From Glaciecola sp. UBA1851 (GTDB taxonomy: Bacteria > Pseudomonadota > Gammaproteobacteria > Enterobacterales > Alteromonadaceae), in NCBI GenBank assembly GCA_002338515.1, contig DDIL01000162.1:1-6869 (forward strand): a DNA stretch of 6,869 nt, given 5' to 3'. The position numbers were made by a program, and so were the translations under genes. This document shows, piece after piece, positions 1-5,560 of the stretch. The notes below the pieces were generated by a model. That model did no database searches and was not told where the DNA came from. It saw nothing but the letters and a program-made list of their open reading frames with translations. Within the stretch, counting starts at the first letter, position 1; each line of letters opens with the position of its first letter.

Positions 1-176
1 GATGTTTGATGTTAGTGATATTCAGGGCGACTCATTTTTACAATATCTAATACCCAACAGAACCGTCTATTGTTCGTTAATTGTGCTCAAATTACACAAA
101 ATAATTTAAACCATATTCAAAATCTAAACTTTATAAAAAAATTGATCAAATATTCGTCCTCAATCAACATTTATAG
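1..176. other. Left flank of the origin, no supported gene
   Basis: I see no recognisable gene here. A + strand frame is open from base 2 to a TAA at 107-109 (35 codons beginning ATG TTT GAT). It has no family motif and may be chance or the tail of something starting outside the window. All three - strand frames contain stops within the first 60 bases. The only GATC of the whole upstream region is at 144-147. A 6-bp A/T-only inverted repeat (AAATTA at 89-94, TAATTT at 102-107) is too weak to name. No mioC-like coding sequence, the usual left neighbour in E. coli, is visible. Confidence 0.5.
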
Positions 177-185
177 TTATTCACA
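177..185 (+). promoter_or_regulatory. DnaA box, TTATTCACA
   Basis: Exact match to the consensus TTATNCACA. It is the outermost box, farthest from the unwinding region, corresponding in position to R4 of E. coli but in the opposite orientation. The ten bases TTATTCACAA recur exactly at 276-285. Confidence 0.8.
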
Positions 186-275
186 ACAACGTTTAAATAA
201 TACTTATATTTCTTCTTAGTTGTAATTAAAAGAAAAATTCACGAAAGACAAAACATATACATGAATATCTACAGG

Positions 276-284
276 TTATTCACA
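276..284 (+). promoter_or_regulatory. DnaA box, TTATTCACA, with a weak tandem partner
   Basis: Exact consensus match. Eleven bases downstream, about one helical turn, a degenerate TTATCCATT (287-295, two mismatches to TTATCCACA) lies in the same orientation. The pair could hold two DnaA molecules on the same helix face. That cooperative reading is inference. Confidence 0.82.
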
Positions 285-314
285 AGTTATCCATTAGTAT
301 TTTGATAAAATGTA

Positions 315-327
315 TAAGTTGTTGATG
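315..327 (-). promoter_or_regulatory. Candidate IHF site within oriC
   Basis: Read on the + strand the stretch fits YAANNNNTTGATW (reverse complement of the IHF consensus WATCAANNNNTTR) at eight of nine defined positions; only the last base, G327, fails. The inner GTTGTTGAT, as I recall the E. coli sequence, also occurs in the E. coli oriC IHF site. It lies between the DnaA boxes at 276-284 and 332-340, where a bend would bring them together. IHF consensus matches occur by chance in A+T-rich DNA, so this is tentative. Confidence 0.4.
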
Positions 328-331
328 AGTA

Positions 332-340
332 TGTGTATAA
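332..340 (-). promoter_or_regulatory. DnaA box, TTATACACA on the - strand
   Basis: The + strand reads TGTGTATAA, an exact consensus match on the opposite strand. Sequence and orientation equal those of R2 in the flipped E. coli origin. The 11 bases TGTGTATAAGT recur exactly at 382-392, fifty bases on (about five helical turns). An adjoining - strand TCATCCACT (340-348) has two mismatches. Confidence 0.82.
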
Positions 341-381
341 GTGGATGACAACATTGGGATAAAAAATTGAAAATATTAGCC

Positions 382-390
382 TGTGTATAA
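382..390 (-). promoter_or_regulatory. DnaA box, TTATACACA on the - strand
   Basis: The + strand reads TGTGTATAA, an exact consensus match. It is the second copy of the 11-base repeat first seen at 332-342. It faces the + strand box at 400-408 with nine bases between them, so the two boxes form an inverted pair at the unwinding-region end of the array. Confidence 0.82.
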
Positions 391-399
391 GTCACTTAT

Positions 400-408
400 T
401 TACCCACA
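400..408 (+). promoter_or_regulatory. DnaA box nearest the unwinding region, TTACCCACA
   Basis: One mismatch (position 4) to TTATCCACA. It is the box closest to the A+T-rich region and has the orientation of R1 in the flipped E. coli origin, where R1 anchors the DnaA oligomer that opens the duplex. That this imperfect box plays the R1 role is inference. Confidence 0.65.
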
Positions 409-472
409 ACTTATACCGACTTGTTAGTTTGAATATACATAAGTTATCATTGACGTAACCCAATGTTATATA

Positions 473-505
473 TAAATAAAAATGGCTTATTAACAAAAAA
501 TGGCT
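473..505 (+). repeat. Imperfect 15-bp direct repeat with 18-bp period
   Basis: The copies at 473-487 (TAAATAAAAATGGCT) and 491-505 (TAACAAAAAATGGCT) match at 13 of 15 bases; the last ten (AAAAATGGCT) are identical. They lie between the innermost DnaA box and the unwinding region. I know of no standard oriC element with this sequence. Confidence 0.7.
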
Positions 506-510
506 CCCTT

Positions 511-560
511 AATAATAGTAATAATAAAGATATATATATAAAAAGATAAAAGATATTAAA
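511..560. other. DNA-unwinding element (DUE) with three 13-mer-like repeats
   Basis: This 50-bp block is 92% A+T, with four G and no C on the + strand, and includes an alternating (AT) run at 530-540. On the - strand three stretches resemble the E. coli 13-mer GATCTNTTNTTTT: 555 to 543 (9 of 11 defined positions), 548 to 536 (8 of 11) and 532 to 520 (8 of 11). The first two overlap by six bases. All three begin TATC instead of GATC. The - strand also carries TTATT at 511-515, 520-524 and 523-527, the type of motif bound by DnaA on single-stranded DUE DNA in E. coli. Strand and side relative to mnmG agree with E. coli. Exact limits are inferred. Confidence 0.75.
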
Positions 561-641
561 GCGCGCAACATAGCAGCAAAGTAAATAAGTAGTGTATTTT
601 TTTTGATTATAAATTTGGTATATATTTTAACCAATCATTGT

Positions 642-669
642 TTTACAAACGCATTACTTCATATACAAT
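642..669 (+). promoter_or_regulatory. Probable sigma70 promoter of mnmG
   Basis: A -35 TTTACA (642-647, 5 of 6) and a -10 TACAAT (664-669, 5 of 6) are separated by 16 bp. The start of transcription would fall near 675, giving a leader of about 50 nt. The bases just after the -10 (GTGCGACC) are G+C-rich in very A+T-rich surroundings. Such discriminators are typical of promoters under stringent (ppGpp) control, so growth-rate control is plausible. Transcription would run away from the unwinding region. Confidence 0.6.
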
Positions 670-672
670 GTG

Positions 673-710
673 CGACCTTTTAACGAAGGTTGAATAAGCG
701 TTATTTTTTT
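673..710 (+). promoter_or_regulatory. Two small hairpins and a T run in the mnmG leader
   Basis: Hairpin 1 (673-692) pairs CGACCTT with AAGGTTG, seven pairs including one G-U, and begins almost at the predicted transcript start. Hairpin 2 (693-705) pairs AATAA with TTATT around GCG and runs into a T stretch (TTATTTTTTT, 701-710). The second stem is all A-U and weak. The pair could be a transcript-stabilising 5' end and a poor attenuator, or chance in A+T-rich DNA. Confidence 0.35.
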
Positions 711-725
711 CTAAAGGTGTAATAC

Positions 726-2627
726 ATGTTTTATCAACAAAGTTTTGATGTAATTGTAGTTGGCGGTGGGCATGCCGGAACAGAGGCGGCACTCGCTGCT
801 GCACGAATGGGTTCGTCTACTCTTTTGCTAACACATAGTATTGAAACTTTAGGACAAATGTCATGTAATCCGGCTATTGGTGGAATTGGCAAAGGGCATT
901 TGGTCAAAGAAATTGATGCGTTAGGTGGAGCAATGGCAAAAGCCATTGATAAAGCAGGTATTCAATTTAGAACATTAAATAGTTCTAAAGGCCCAGCCGT
1001 TAGAGCGACTCGTGCACAAGCAGATAGAACACTATATCGCATTGCGGTGAGAAAAATGCTTGAAAATCAGCCTAACCTAACCTTGTTTCAACAATCGTGT
1101 GATGACTTAATTGTTGAAAATGAACAGGTAGTTGGTGTTGTTACCCAAATGGGTTTGAAATTCAAAGCCAAAAGTGTGGTATTAACAGTAGGCACATTCT
1201 TAGGTGGAACTATTCACATAGGAATGGAAAATTACAAAGGCGGTAGAGCCGGCGATCCTCCTTCCATTGCATTAGCTAAAAGACTACGCGAATTACCCTT
1301 CAGAGTAGAACGATTAAAAACAGGTACACCTGCTCGATTAGATACTCGAACGCTTGATTATTCTGTTATGCAAGAGCAACCGGGTGACAGTCCTCTACCT
1401 ACATTTTCTTTTATGGGTAAAGTGTCAGATCATCCACAACAAATTCCTTGTTATATTACTCACACAAACGAAAAAACCCATGAAATTATCAAGTCTGGAT
1501 TAGATCGCTCGCCAATGTACACAGGCGTGATTGAAGGTGTTGGTCCAAGATATTGCCCATCTATTGAAGACAAAGTGATGCGCTTTGCCGACAAAGACTC
1601 ACATCAAATATTTGTTGAGCCAGAAGGGTTAAATAGCATTGAAGTCTATCCAAACGGTATTTCTACAAGTTTACCTTTTGATATTCAAATGGCGTTAGTG
1701 CAATCAATAAAAGGTTTTGAAAATGCGCATATTATTCGCCCTGGTTATGCCATTGAATATGATTTCTTTGACCCTAGAGATTTAAAACAAACGCTAGAAA
1801 CGAAATTTATCAAAGGATTATTTTTTGCCGGTCAAATCAACGGTACCACAGGTTATGAAGAAGCAGGCGCGCAAGGACTAGTTGCTGGTGCTAATGCCGC
1901 ATTGCAAGTAACTGATAAAGACCCACTTACGCTTGGTCGCGATCAAGCTTACATGGGCGTACTAATTGATGATTTAGCTACAATGGGAACGAAAGAACCC
2001 TATCGTATGTTTACTAGTCGTGCAGAATACAGATTACTGCTTCGAGAAGATAATGCTGATATGCGTTTGACTGAAATAGGTAGAAATATTGGATTGGTTT
2101 GTGATGATAGATGGGCTGCATTTAGCAAAAAGCTTGAACAGATAGAAATTGAAAGCCAACGCCTGAAAAGTCAGTATATTCATCCTGCACATACAAGCAG
2201 TGAATCACTAAATAAAATATTAAAAAATCCCATTACGAAAGAGAATTCATTACAAGAATTGATTCGTCGACCAGAAATTACTTATAAAGAGTTAATGGCT
2301 GTAGAAGGCATTGGTCCGGGACTAGAAGACGAAAAGGCGGCCGAGCAAGTCGAAATTCAAATAAAATATGCAGGCTATATTACTCGTCAAAAAGAGGAAA
2401 TAGCGAAATTACAACGACATGAGAACGCTATATTGCCCATAGACTTCGATTATTCAAAAATTTCCGGTTTATCAAACGAAGTGATTGCTAAATTAACTGA
2501 TTCACGACCTGAAACAATTGGTAAGGCGTCAAGAATATCTGGTATAACACCAGCTGCTGTGTCTCTACTAGTTGTGTATTTGAAAAAACATGATTTATTG
2601 TTTAAACAGGCAAAAGAGTCTGCTTAA
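726..2627 (+). CDS. mnmG: tRNA uridine-5-carboxymethylaminomethyl(34) synthesis enzyme MnmG (GidA)
   Basis: MnmG is an FAD-dependent cytosolic enzyme that, with MnmE, GTP, NADH and a methylene-tetrahydrofolate carbon, installs the carboxymethylaminomethyl (or aminomethyl) group on wobble uridine 34 of certain tRNAs. The 633 residues match the usual length (629 in E. coli). Visible are the FAD-binding GGGHAG at 13-18, the conserved Cys47 in MSCNP and Cys277 in GPRYCPSIEDK, both family signatures (273-287 and 368-391, the latter AGQINGTTGYEEAGAQG onward), and the helical MnmE/tRNA-binding C-terminus from about 550. The ATG is fixed by an in-frame TAA at 720-722 and preceded by AAAGGTG (713-719), six bases away. 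It is the first gene after oriC, as in E. coli, and is followed by rsmG three bases later. Nothing looks broken. Confidence 0.98.
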   Translation: MFYQQSFDVIVVGGGHAGTEAALAAARMGSSTLLLTHSIETLGQMSCNPAIGGIGKGHLVKEIDALGGAMAKAIDKAGIQFRTLNSSKGPAVRATRAQADRTLYRIAVRKMLENQPNLTLFQQSCDDLIVENEQVVGVVTQMGLKFKAKSVVLTVGTFLGGTIHIGMENYKGGRAGDPPSIALAKRLRELPFRVERLKTGTPARLDTRTLDYSVMQEQPGDSPLPTFSFMGKVSDHPQQIPCYITHTNEKTHEIIKSGLDRSPMYTGVIEGVGPRYCPSIEDKVMRFADKDSHQIFVEPEGLNSIEVYPNGISTSLPFDIQMALVQSIKGFENAHIIRPGYAIEYDFFDPRDLKQTLETKFIKGLFFAGQINGTTGYEEAGAQGLVAGANAALQVTDKDPLTLGRDQAYMGVLIDDLATMGTKEPYRMFTSRAEYRLLLREDNADMRLTEIGRNIGLVCDDRWAAFSKKLEQIEIESQRLKSQYIHPAHTSSESLNKILKNPITKENSLQELIRRPEITYKELMAVEGIGPGLEDEKAAEQVEIQIKYAGYITRQKEEIAKLQRHENAILPIDFDYSKISGLSNEVIAKLTDSRPETIGKASRISGITPAAVSLLVVYLKKHDLLFKQAKESA

Positions 2628-2630
2628 TTT

Positions 2631-3275
2631 ATGTCTGATTTGAAAACTGAATTAACTAAAGAACTTAGTCATCTAGTTAATGGTTTGTCTTTTGATGTAA
2701 GCGCTGAACAAATTGACAAATTAGTAGGTTATGTTTTGTTAATGGATAAATGGAACAAAACCTATAATTTGAGTTCAGTAAGAGATCCTCATGAAATGCT
2801 TATTAAGCATATTTTAGATTCAATTATTGTTACGCCCTATCTTCAAGGCAGCAATATTGCTGATGTAGGCACAGGTCCGGGTCTACCCGGTATTCCATTG
2901 GCTATTATGTGTGTAAATAAGAATTTTACACTGATTGATTCGCTTGGAAAACGTATTAGGTTCATTAAACAAGCTATTCATGAACTTAATATTAGTAATG
3001 TTGTGCCTATTCAAGCTAGAGTAGAAACGCTTGAAGCTAAACAATTTAATATTATCGTTAGCAGAGCCTTTGCTTCATTGTCAGATATGTTATTTTGGTG
3101 TGAGCATTTAGTCGCAGATGATGGACGTTTTTATGCGTTAAAAGGTCAGTTACGAAAAGAAGAGCTTGACCAAGTGCCTGCACAATTTAAAATAGAATCA
3201 TCGTTGCCGTTATCTGTTCCCTCTTTAGAAGGCGAAAGGCATCTGGTAAAAATAATAAAACAACCACTTATGTAA
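2631..3275 (+). CDS. rsmG: 16S rRNA (guanine(527)-N7)-methyltransferase RsmG (GidB)
   Basis: RsmG transfers a methyl group from S-adenosylmethionine to N7 of G527 in the 530 loop of 16S rRNA; loss of the family gives low-level streptomycin resistance in several bacteria. The 214 residues are close to the 207 of E. coli. Family hallmarks are KWNKTYNLSSVRDP (40-53), HILDS (60-64), the SAM-binding loop DVGTGPGLPGIPLA (78-91), SRAF (144-147), KG (171-172) and GERHLVKI (201-208). The start lies three bases after the mnmG stop. No strong ribosome site is visible (only AGG at 2608-2610 and GAG at 2616-2618), so translation is probably coupled to mnmG in one transcript. The gene is complete. Confidence 0.97.
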   Translation: MSDLKTELTKELSHLVNGLSFDVSAEQIDKLVGYVLLMDKWNKTYNLSSVRDPHEMLIKHILDSIIVTPYLQGSNIADVGTGPGLPGIPLAIMCVNKNFTLIDSLGKRIRFIKQAIHELNISNVVPIQARVETLEAKQFNIIVSRAFASLSDMLFWCEHLVADDGRFYALKGQLRKEELDQVPAQFKIESSLPLSVPSLEGERHLVKIIKQPLM

Positions 3276-3278
3276 GCT

Positions 3279-3309
3279 TTCTGTTCAAAGATAAAACCTT
3301 AAAACAGAA
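3279..3309 (+). repeat. Inverted repeat between rsmG and parA
   Basis: TTCTGTT (3279-3285) and AACAGAA (3303-3309) are perfect 7-base arms around a 17-base spacer, starting four bases after the rsmG stop codon. The long loop and lack of a following T run make it a poor intrinsic terminator. It could be a weak 3' structure or a protein site; its function is unknown. Confidence 0.4.
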
Positions 3310-3339
3310 CATACATTTTCACAGATTGTTTTCTATAAT
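3310..3339 (+). promoter_or_regulatory. Candidate promoter of parAB
   Basis: A perfect -10 TATAAT (3334-3339) lies 55 bases before the parA start. The best -35 is weak: CATACA (3310-3315, 3 of 6, 18-bp spacer). The 119-bp rsmG-parA gap, against three bases between mnmG and rsmG, supports a separate start of transcription, although read-through from mnmG-rsmG is also possible. Confidence 0.45.
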
Positions 3340-3394
3340 GAACTCATATCTACATTTGTTTGTTTAGGCATCTCTTTCTTAAGGTAGGATAAAA

Positions 3395-4174
3395 GTGGCG
3401 CGAGTCATCTCAATAGCAAATCAAAAGGGTGGCGTAGGTAAAACAACTACGGCCGTGAATGTTGCCGCTTCAATGGCAGCCACAAAACGAAAAGTTTTAT
3501 TGATTGACCTCGATCCTCAGGGTAACGCTACCATGGGTAGTGGTGTCGATAAATACAATGTGGACAATACGTGCTATGAATTATTAATTGATGAAAAACC
3601 GGCTAAAGATGTAATTATTACTGAAACAACAGGTAAGTATCATTTAATTGCTGGTAACTCGGATATTACCGCCGCTGAAATTAAACTGATGGAAGTATTT
3701 GCCAGAGAAGTCCGTTTAAGAAATGCGCTTAAAGATATTTTAGACGATTACGATTATATTTTTATAGATTGTCCGCCTTCTTTAAATCAATTAACAGTGA
3801 ATGCATTAGCTGCCTCAGATTCTGTTTTGGTTCCCATGCAATGTGAATACTATGCATTAGAAGGTGTAACAGCATTGATGGATACAATTGAAAAGCTCGC
3901 TTCCGTTGTAAATCCAGAGCTAAAAATAGAAGGGGTTTTACGCACAATGTACGATCCACGAAATCGTTTAGCTAATGATGTTTCAGAGCAGTTAAAACGC
4001 CATTTTGGTGATCAAGTATATCGAACAGTCATTCCACGTAATGTTAGATTAGCGGAAGCACCAAGTTTTGGAGAGCCAGCTATGTATTATGATAAATCAT
4101 CCAATGGTGCAAAAGCATATTTAGCACTTGCTGGTGAAATATTACGTAAACGTAAAAAGCTTGAAAATGCCTAA
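3395..4174 (+). CDS. parA: Chromosome-partitioning ATPase ParA (Soj family)
   Basis: This deviant Walker-type ATPase dimerises with ATP on nucleoid DNA and moves ParB-parS complexes, so that sister origins separate. The 259 residues are typical of the chromosomal Soj type, which lacks the N-terminal DNA-binding domain of plasmid ParA. Motifs are the deviant Walker A KGGVGKTTT (11-19, signature Lys11 and Lys16), the switch I segment DLDPQGN (38-44, Asp40) and Walker B YIFIDCPPSL (121-130, Asp125). The start is GTG: an in-frame TAA at 3380-3382 excludes anything further upstream, the next Met is residue 26, past Walker A, and AGGA (3386-3389) sits five bases before the GTG. parB follows 23 bases later, forming the usual parAB pair next to oriC. 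Confidence 0.96.
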   Translation: MARVISIANQKGGVGKTTTAVNVAASMAATKRKVLLIDLDPQGNATMGSGVDKYNVDNTCYELLIDEKPAKDVIITETTGKYHLIAGNSDITAAEIKLMEVFAREVRLRNALKDILDDYDYIFIDCPPSLNQLTVNALAASDSVLVPMQCEYYALEGVTALMDTIEKLASVVNPELKIEGVLRTMYDPRNRLANDVSEQLKRHFGDQVYRTVIPRNVRLAEAPSFGEPAMYYDKSSNGAKAYLALAGEILRKRKKLENA

Positions 4175-4197
4175 CAATAAAGTATTAAGGGATAGTA

Positions 4198-5091
4198 ATG
4201 GCACCAAGAAATAAAGGTTTAGGTAGGGGATTAGATGCCCTGCTTGCAACAAGTAAAAGTGTTTCTGCCAAAGAAGCAGAAAACAGCGAACGTAATGACA
4301 GTACGAATAACGAGCTAAAAAAAATACCTATTGAACAGTTACAACCTGGAAAATATCAGCCAAGAAAAGATATGGCAGATGAAGCATTAGAAGAATTAGC
4401 TTTGTCGATAAAATCACAAGGTATTATCCAACCTATTGTTGTTCGAGAAATATCTGGCGATAAATATGAAATCATAGCAGGTGAGCGCCGGTGGCGCGCA
4501 GCACAAATTGCGCAACTAGATATTGTTCCCTGTTTAGTAAAAAATATTCCTGATGATGCAGCGGTTGCTATTGCGTTAATTGAAAATATTCAGCGTGAAG
4601 ATTTAAATGCAATGGAAGAGGCGCAAGCGTTAGATAGGTTGATGGTTGAGTTTAATTTAACTCATCAACAAGTTGCAGACGCGGTAGGTAAATCTAGAAC
4701 AACAGTGAGTAATTTATTACGGTTAAACGGTTTGGCTCAACCGGTAAAATTGTTATTAGAAAACGGCGATATTGAAATGGGTCATGCCCGAGCCCTGTTA
4801 GTTCTCGAGAACGATGCGCAAGCTTCTTTAGCTAAGCAAGTTGCAGATGAAGGAATGACAGTAAGGCAAACGGAAGCATTAGTTAAAAAAGCACAACAAA
4901 ATGCAGAATTGTCTCAACAAGAAAAACCGACAAAGCAAATTGATCCTGATGTGGCTAGACTACAAACCTCATTATCTGAAACCTTAGGTACGCAGGTGAA
5001 GATTGATCACAATGCGAAAGGTAAGGGAAAAATGACAATTACGTTTAATGATCTTGACCAGCTTGATGGTATTTTAAGTAGGATTGAGTAA
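4198..5091 (+). CDS. parB: Chromosome-partitioning protein ParB (Spo0J family)
   Basis: ParB binds parS, spreads along neighbouring DNA as a CTP-dependent clamp and stimulates ParA, organising the origin region for segregation. The 297 residues show the family layout: an N-terminal ParA-contact motif RNKGLGRGLDALL (4-16), a linker, the ParB/CTPase domain from about 40 with GIIQPIVVR (75-83), GERRWRAA (95-102) and ENIQRED (129-135), a helix-turn-helix at about 155-176 (THQQVADAVGKSRTTVSNLL), and a C-terminal dimerisation region (about 250-297). An in-frame TAA (4186-4188) fixes the ATG, and AAGGGA (4187-4192) is a good ribosome site five bases upstream. It is co-transcribed with parA. I found no parS consensus in this window. 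Confidence 0.96.
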   Translation: MAPRNKGLGRGLDALLATSKSVSAKEAENSERNDSTNNELKKIPIEQLQPGKYQPRKDMADEALEELALSIKSQGIIQPIVVREISGDKYEIIAGERRWRAAQIAQLDIVPCLVKNIPDDAAVAIALIENIQREDLNAMEEAQALDRLMVEFNLTHQQVADAVGKSRTTVSNLLRLNGLAQPVKLLLENGDIEMGHARALLVLENDAQASLAKQVADEGMTVRQTEALVKKAQQNAELSQQEKPTKQIDPDVARLQTSLSETLGTQVKIDHNAKGKGKMTITFNDLDQLDGILSRIE

Positions 5092-5234
5092 TGTCGTCTA
5101 CCAATTATTAACGAGATGCATATAGTTTTAAAGATGCAACTTGATGAAAGTAGATTTAGTGATAAATGCATGAAGTTATAGTATATCAATACTTCCTATA
5201 CTGAATATCACGTGTATTTTTAGACCTCCACACC

Positions 5235-5260
5235 TTCAAGAAGACTACAATCTTTTTGAA
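5235..5260 (+). other. Hairpin with 10-bp stem, unknown role
   Basis: TTCAAGAAGA (5235-5244) pairs with TCTTTTTGAA (5251-5260), ten pairs including one G-U, around a six-base loop CTACAA. It lies 143 bases after the parB stop. No T run follows on either strand, so it is not a standard intrinsic terminator. It could be a 3' end stabiliser for the parAB transcript or part of a small RNA. Confidence 0.4.
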
Positions 5261-5298
5261 CAACAACTGTACAATAAAATATAAATTAGAATTGTAAA

Positions 5299-5320
5299 AA
5301 TGAAAGAATGATATTTCATT
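5299..5320 (+). other. Hairpin with 7-bp stem, unknown role
   Basis: AATGAAA (5299-5305) and TTTCATT (5314-5320) are perfect arms around an eight-base loop. A T run (5331-5336) begins ten bases later, too far for a classical terminator. The stem has one G-C pair and is weak. Confidence 0.3.
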
Positions 5321-5417
5321 ACCAAAACTCTTTTTTATTCAAAAACTGCATATTAAATAAAAGCTTAACGCTATTCTAACGGTCAAATTTATAAATAATA
5401 CCGACTAATAAAACAAT

Positions 5418-5426
5418 TTATGCACA
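5418..5426 (+). promoter_or_regulatory. Isolated DnaA box upstream of atpI, TTATGCACA
   Basis: Exact match to TTATNCACA, about 5 kb from the main array and 70 bases upstream of the candidate atpI -35. It could be a regulatory or DnaA-titration site. A single match in 477 A+T-rich bases may also be chance. Confidence 0.4.
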
Positions 5427-5477
5427 TATTTATTCAATAGTTATTCTTAGTCTAAAGTAGCATTACATTTTTGGGCG

Positions 5478-5490
5478 ATAGATTATCTAT
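5478..5490. promoter_or_regulatory. Palindrome upstream of the atpI promoter, possible operator
   Basis: ATAGAT-T-ATCTAT is a perfect 6+1+6 inverted repeat ending five bases before the candidate -35 at 5496. Position and symmetry suit a dimeric activator or repressor site, but I do not recognise it as the site of any named regulator. Confidence 0.4.
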
Positions 5491-5495
5491 AAAAG

Positions 5496-5523
5496 TTGAA
5501 TTTTTTCTGGTTAACAGTATACT
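5496..5523 (+). promoter_or_regulatory. Candidate promoter of the atp operon
   Basis: A -35 TTGAAT (5496-5501, 4 of 6) and a -10 TATACT (5518-5523, 5 of 6) are 16 bp apart, predicting a start near 5530 and a leader of about 40 nt. The -10 lies inside a perfect 10-bp palindrome CAGTATACTG (5515-5524). In E. coli the main atp promoter likewise precedes atpI. Confidence 0.5.
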
Positions 5524-5539
5524 GCAGACGCTTTTTTAT

Positions 5540-5560
5540 ATAGGTATTACCAATAGGTAT
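5540..5560 (+). repeat. Short direct repeat ATAGGTAT in the atpI leader
   Basis: ATAGGTAT occurs at 5540-5547 and 5553-5560, thirteen bases apart, and GGTATTACC (5543-5551) is self-complementary around one base. The second copy contains the only plausible atpI ribosome site (TAGGT, 5554-5558). The first copy duplicates that motif further upstream, where it is too distant from the start codon to serve directly. Confidence 0.4.

Larger units (their letters stand above)
177..560. other. oriC: Chromosomal replication origin (oriC), approximate limits
   Basis: This is the probable start point of chromosome replication, where DnaA binds and opens the duplex. Four exact TTATNCACA boxes (177-185 and 276-284 on +, 332-340 and 382-390 on -) and a one-mismatch box (400-408) lie within 232 bp. 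They are followed by an extremely A+T-rich stretch (511-560) towards mnmG. In E. coli and many gammaproteobacteria oriC also sits beside mnmG (gidA) with the unwinding element on the mnmG side, so the arrangement matches the flipped E. coli layout. The outer limits are inferred from the first box and the end of the A+T-rich block. Weak extra boxes (287-295 TTATCCATT; 340-348 on -, TCATCCACT) may be low-affinity sites. Confidence 0.9.

Noticed and set aside
2..109. Short + strand open frame at the left edge as the 3' end of an upstream gene
   Set aside because: 35 codons without any recognisable motif or homology; open frames of this length arise by chance, though a gene tail cannot be excluded.
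162..174. AATCAACATTTAT as an IHF site near the first DnaA box
   Set aside because: Spacing between ATCAA and TTA is one base short of the consensus; the site at 315-327 is better.
411..419. TTATACCGA as a further DnaA box
   Set aside because: Two mismatches in the conserved CACA half make binding doubtful.
734..946. - strand open frame within mnmG
   Set aside because: Lies wholly inside the conserved mnmG coding sequence and has no recognisable motif.
3279..3309. Inverted repeat after rsmG as an intrinsic terminator
   Set aside because: The 17-base loop and absence of a T run do not fit; kept only as an inverted repeat.
3979..3995. TGTTTCA in parA as a parS half-site
   Set aside because: Only the left seven bases match; the right half shows no symmetry.
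5204..5219. CACGTG-centred sequence as a parS site
   Set aside because: Only 9 of 16 bases match the parS consensus; the flanks lack the TTTC/GAAA arms.
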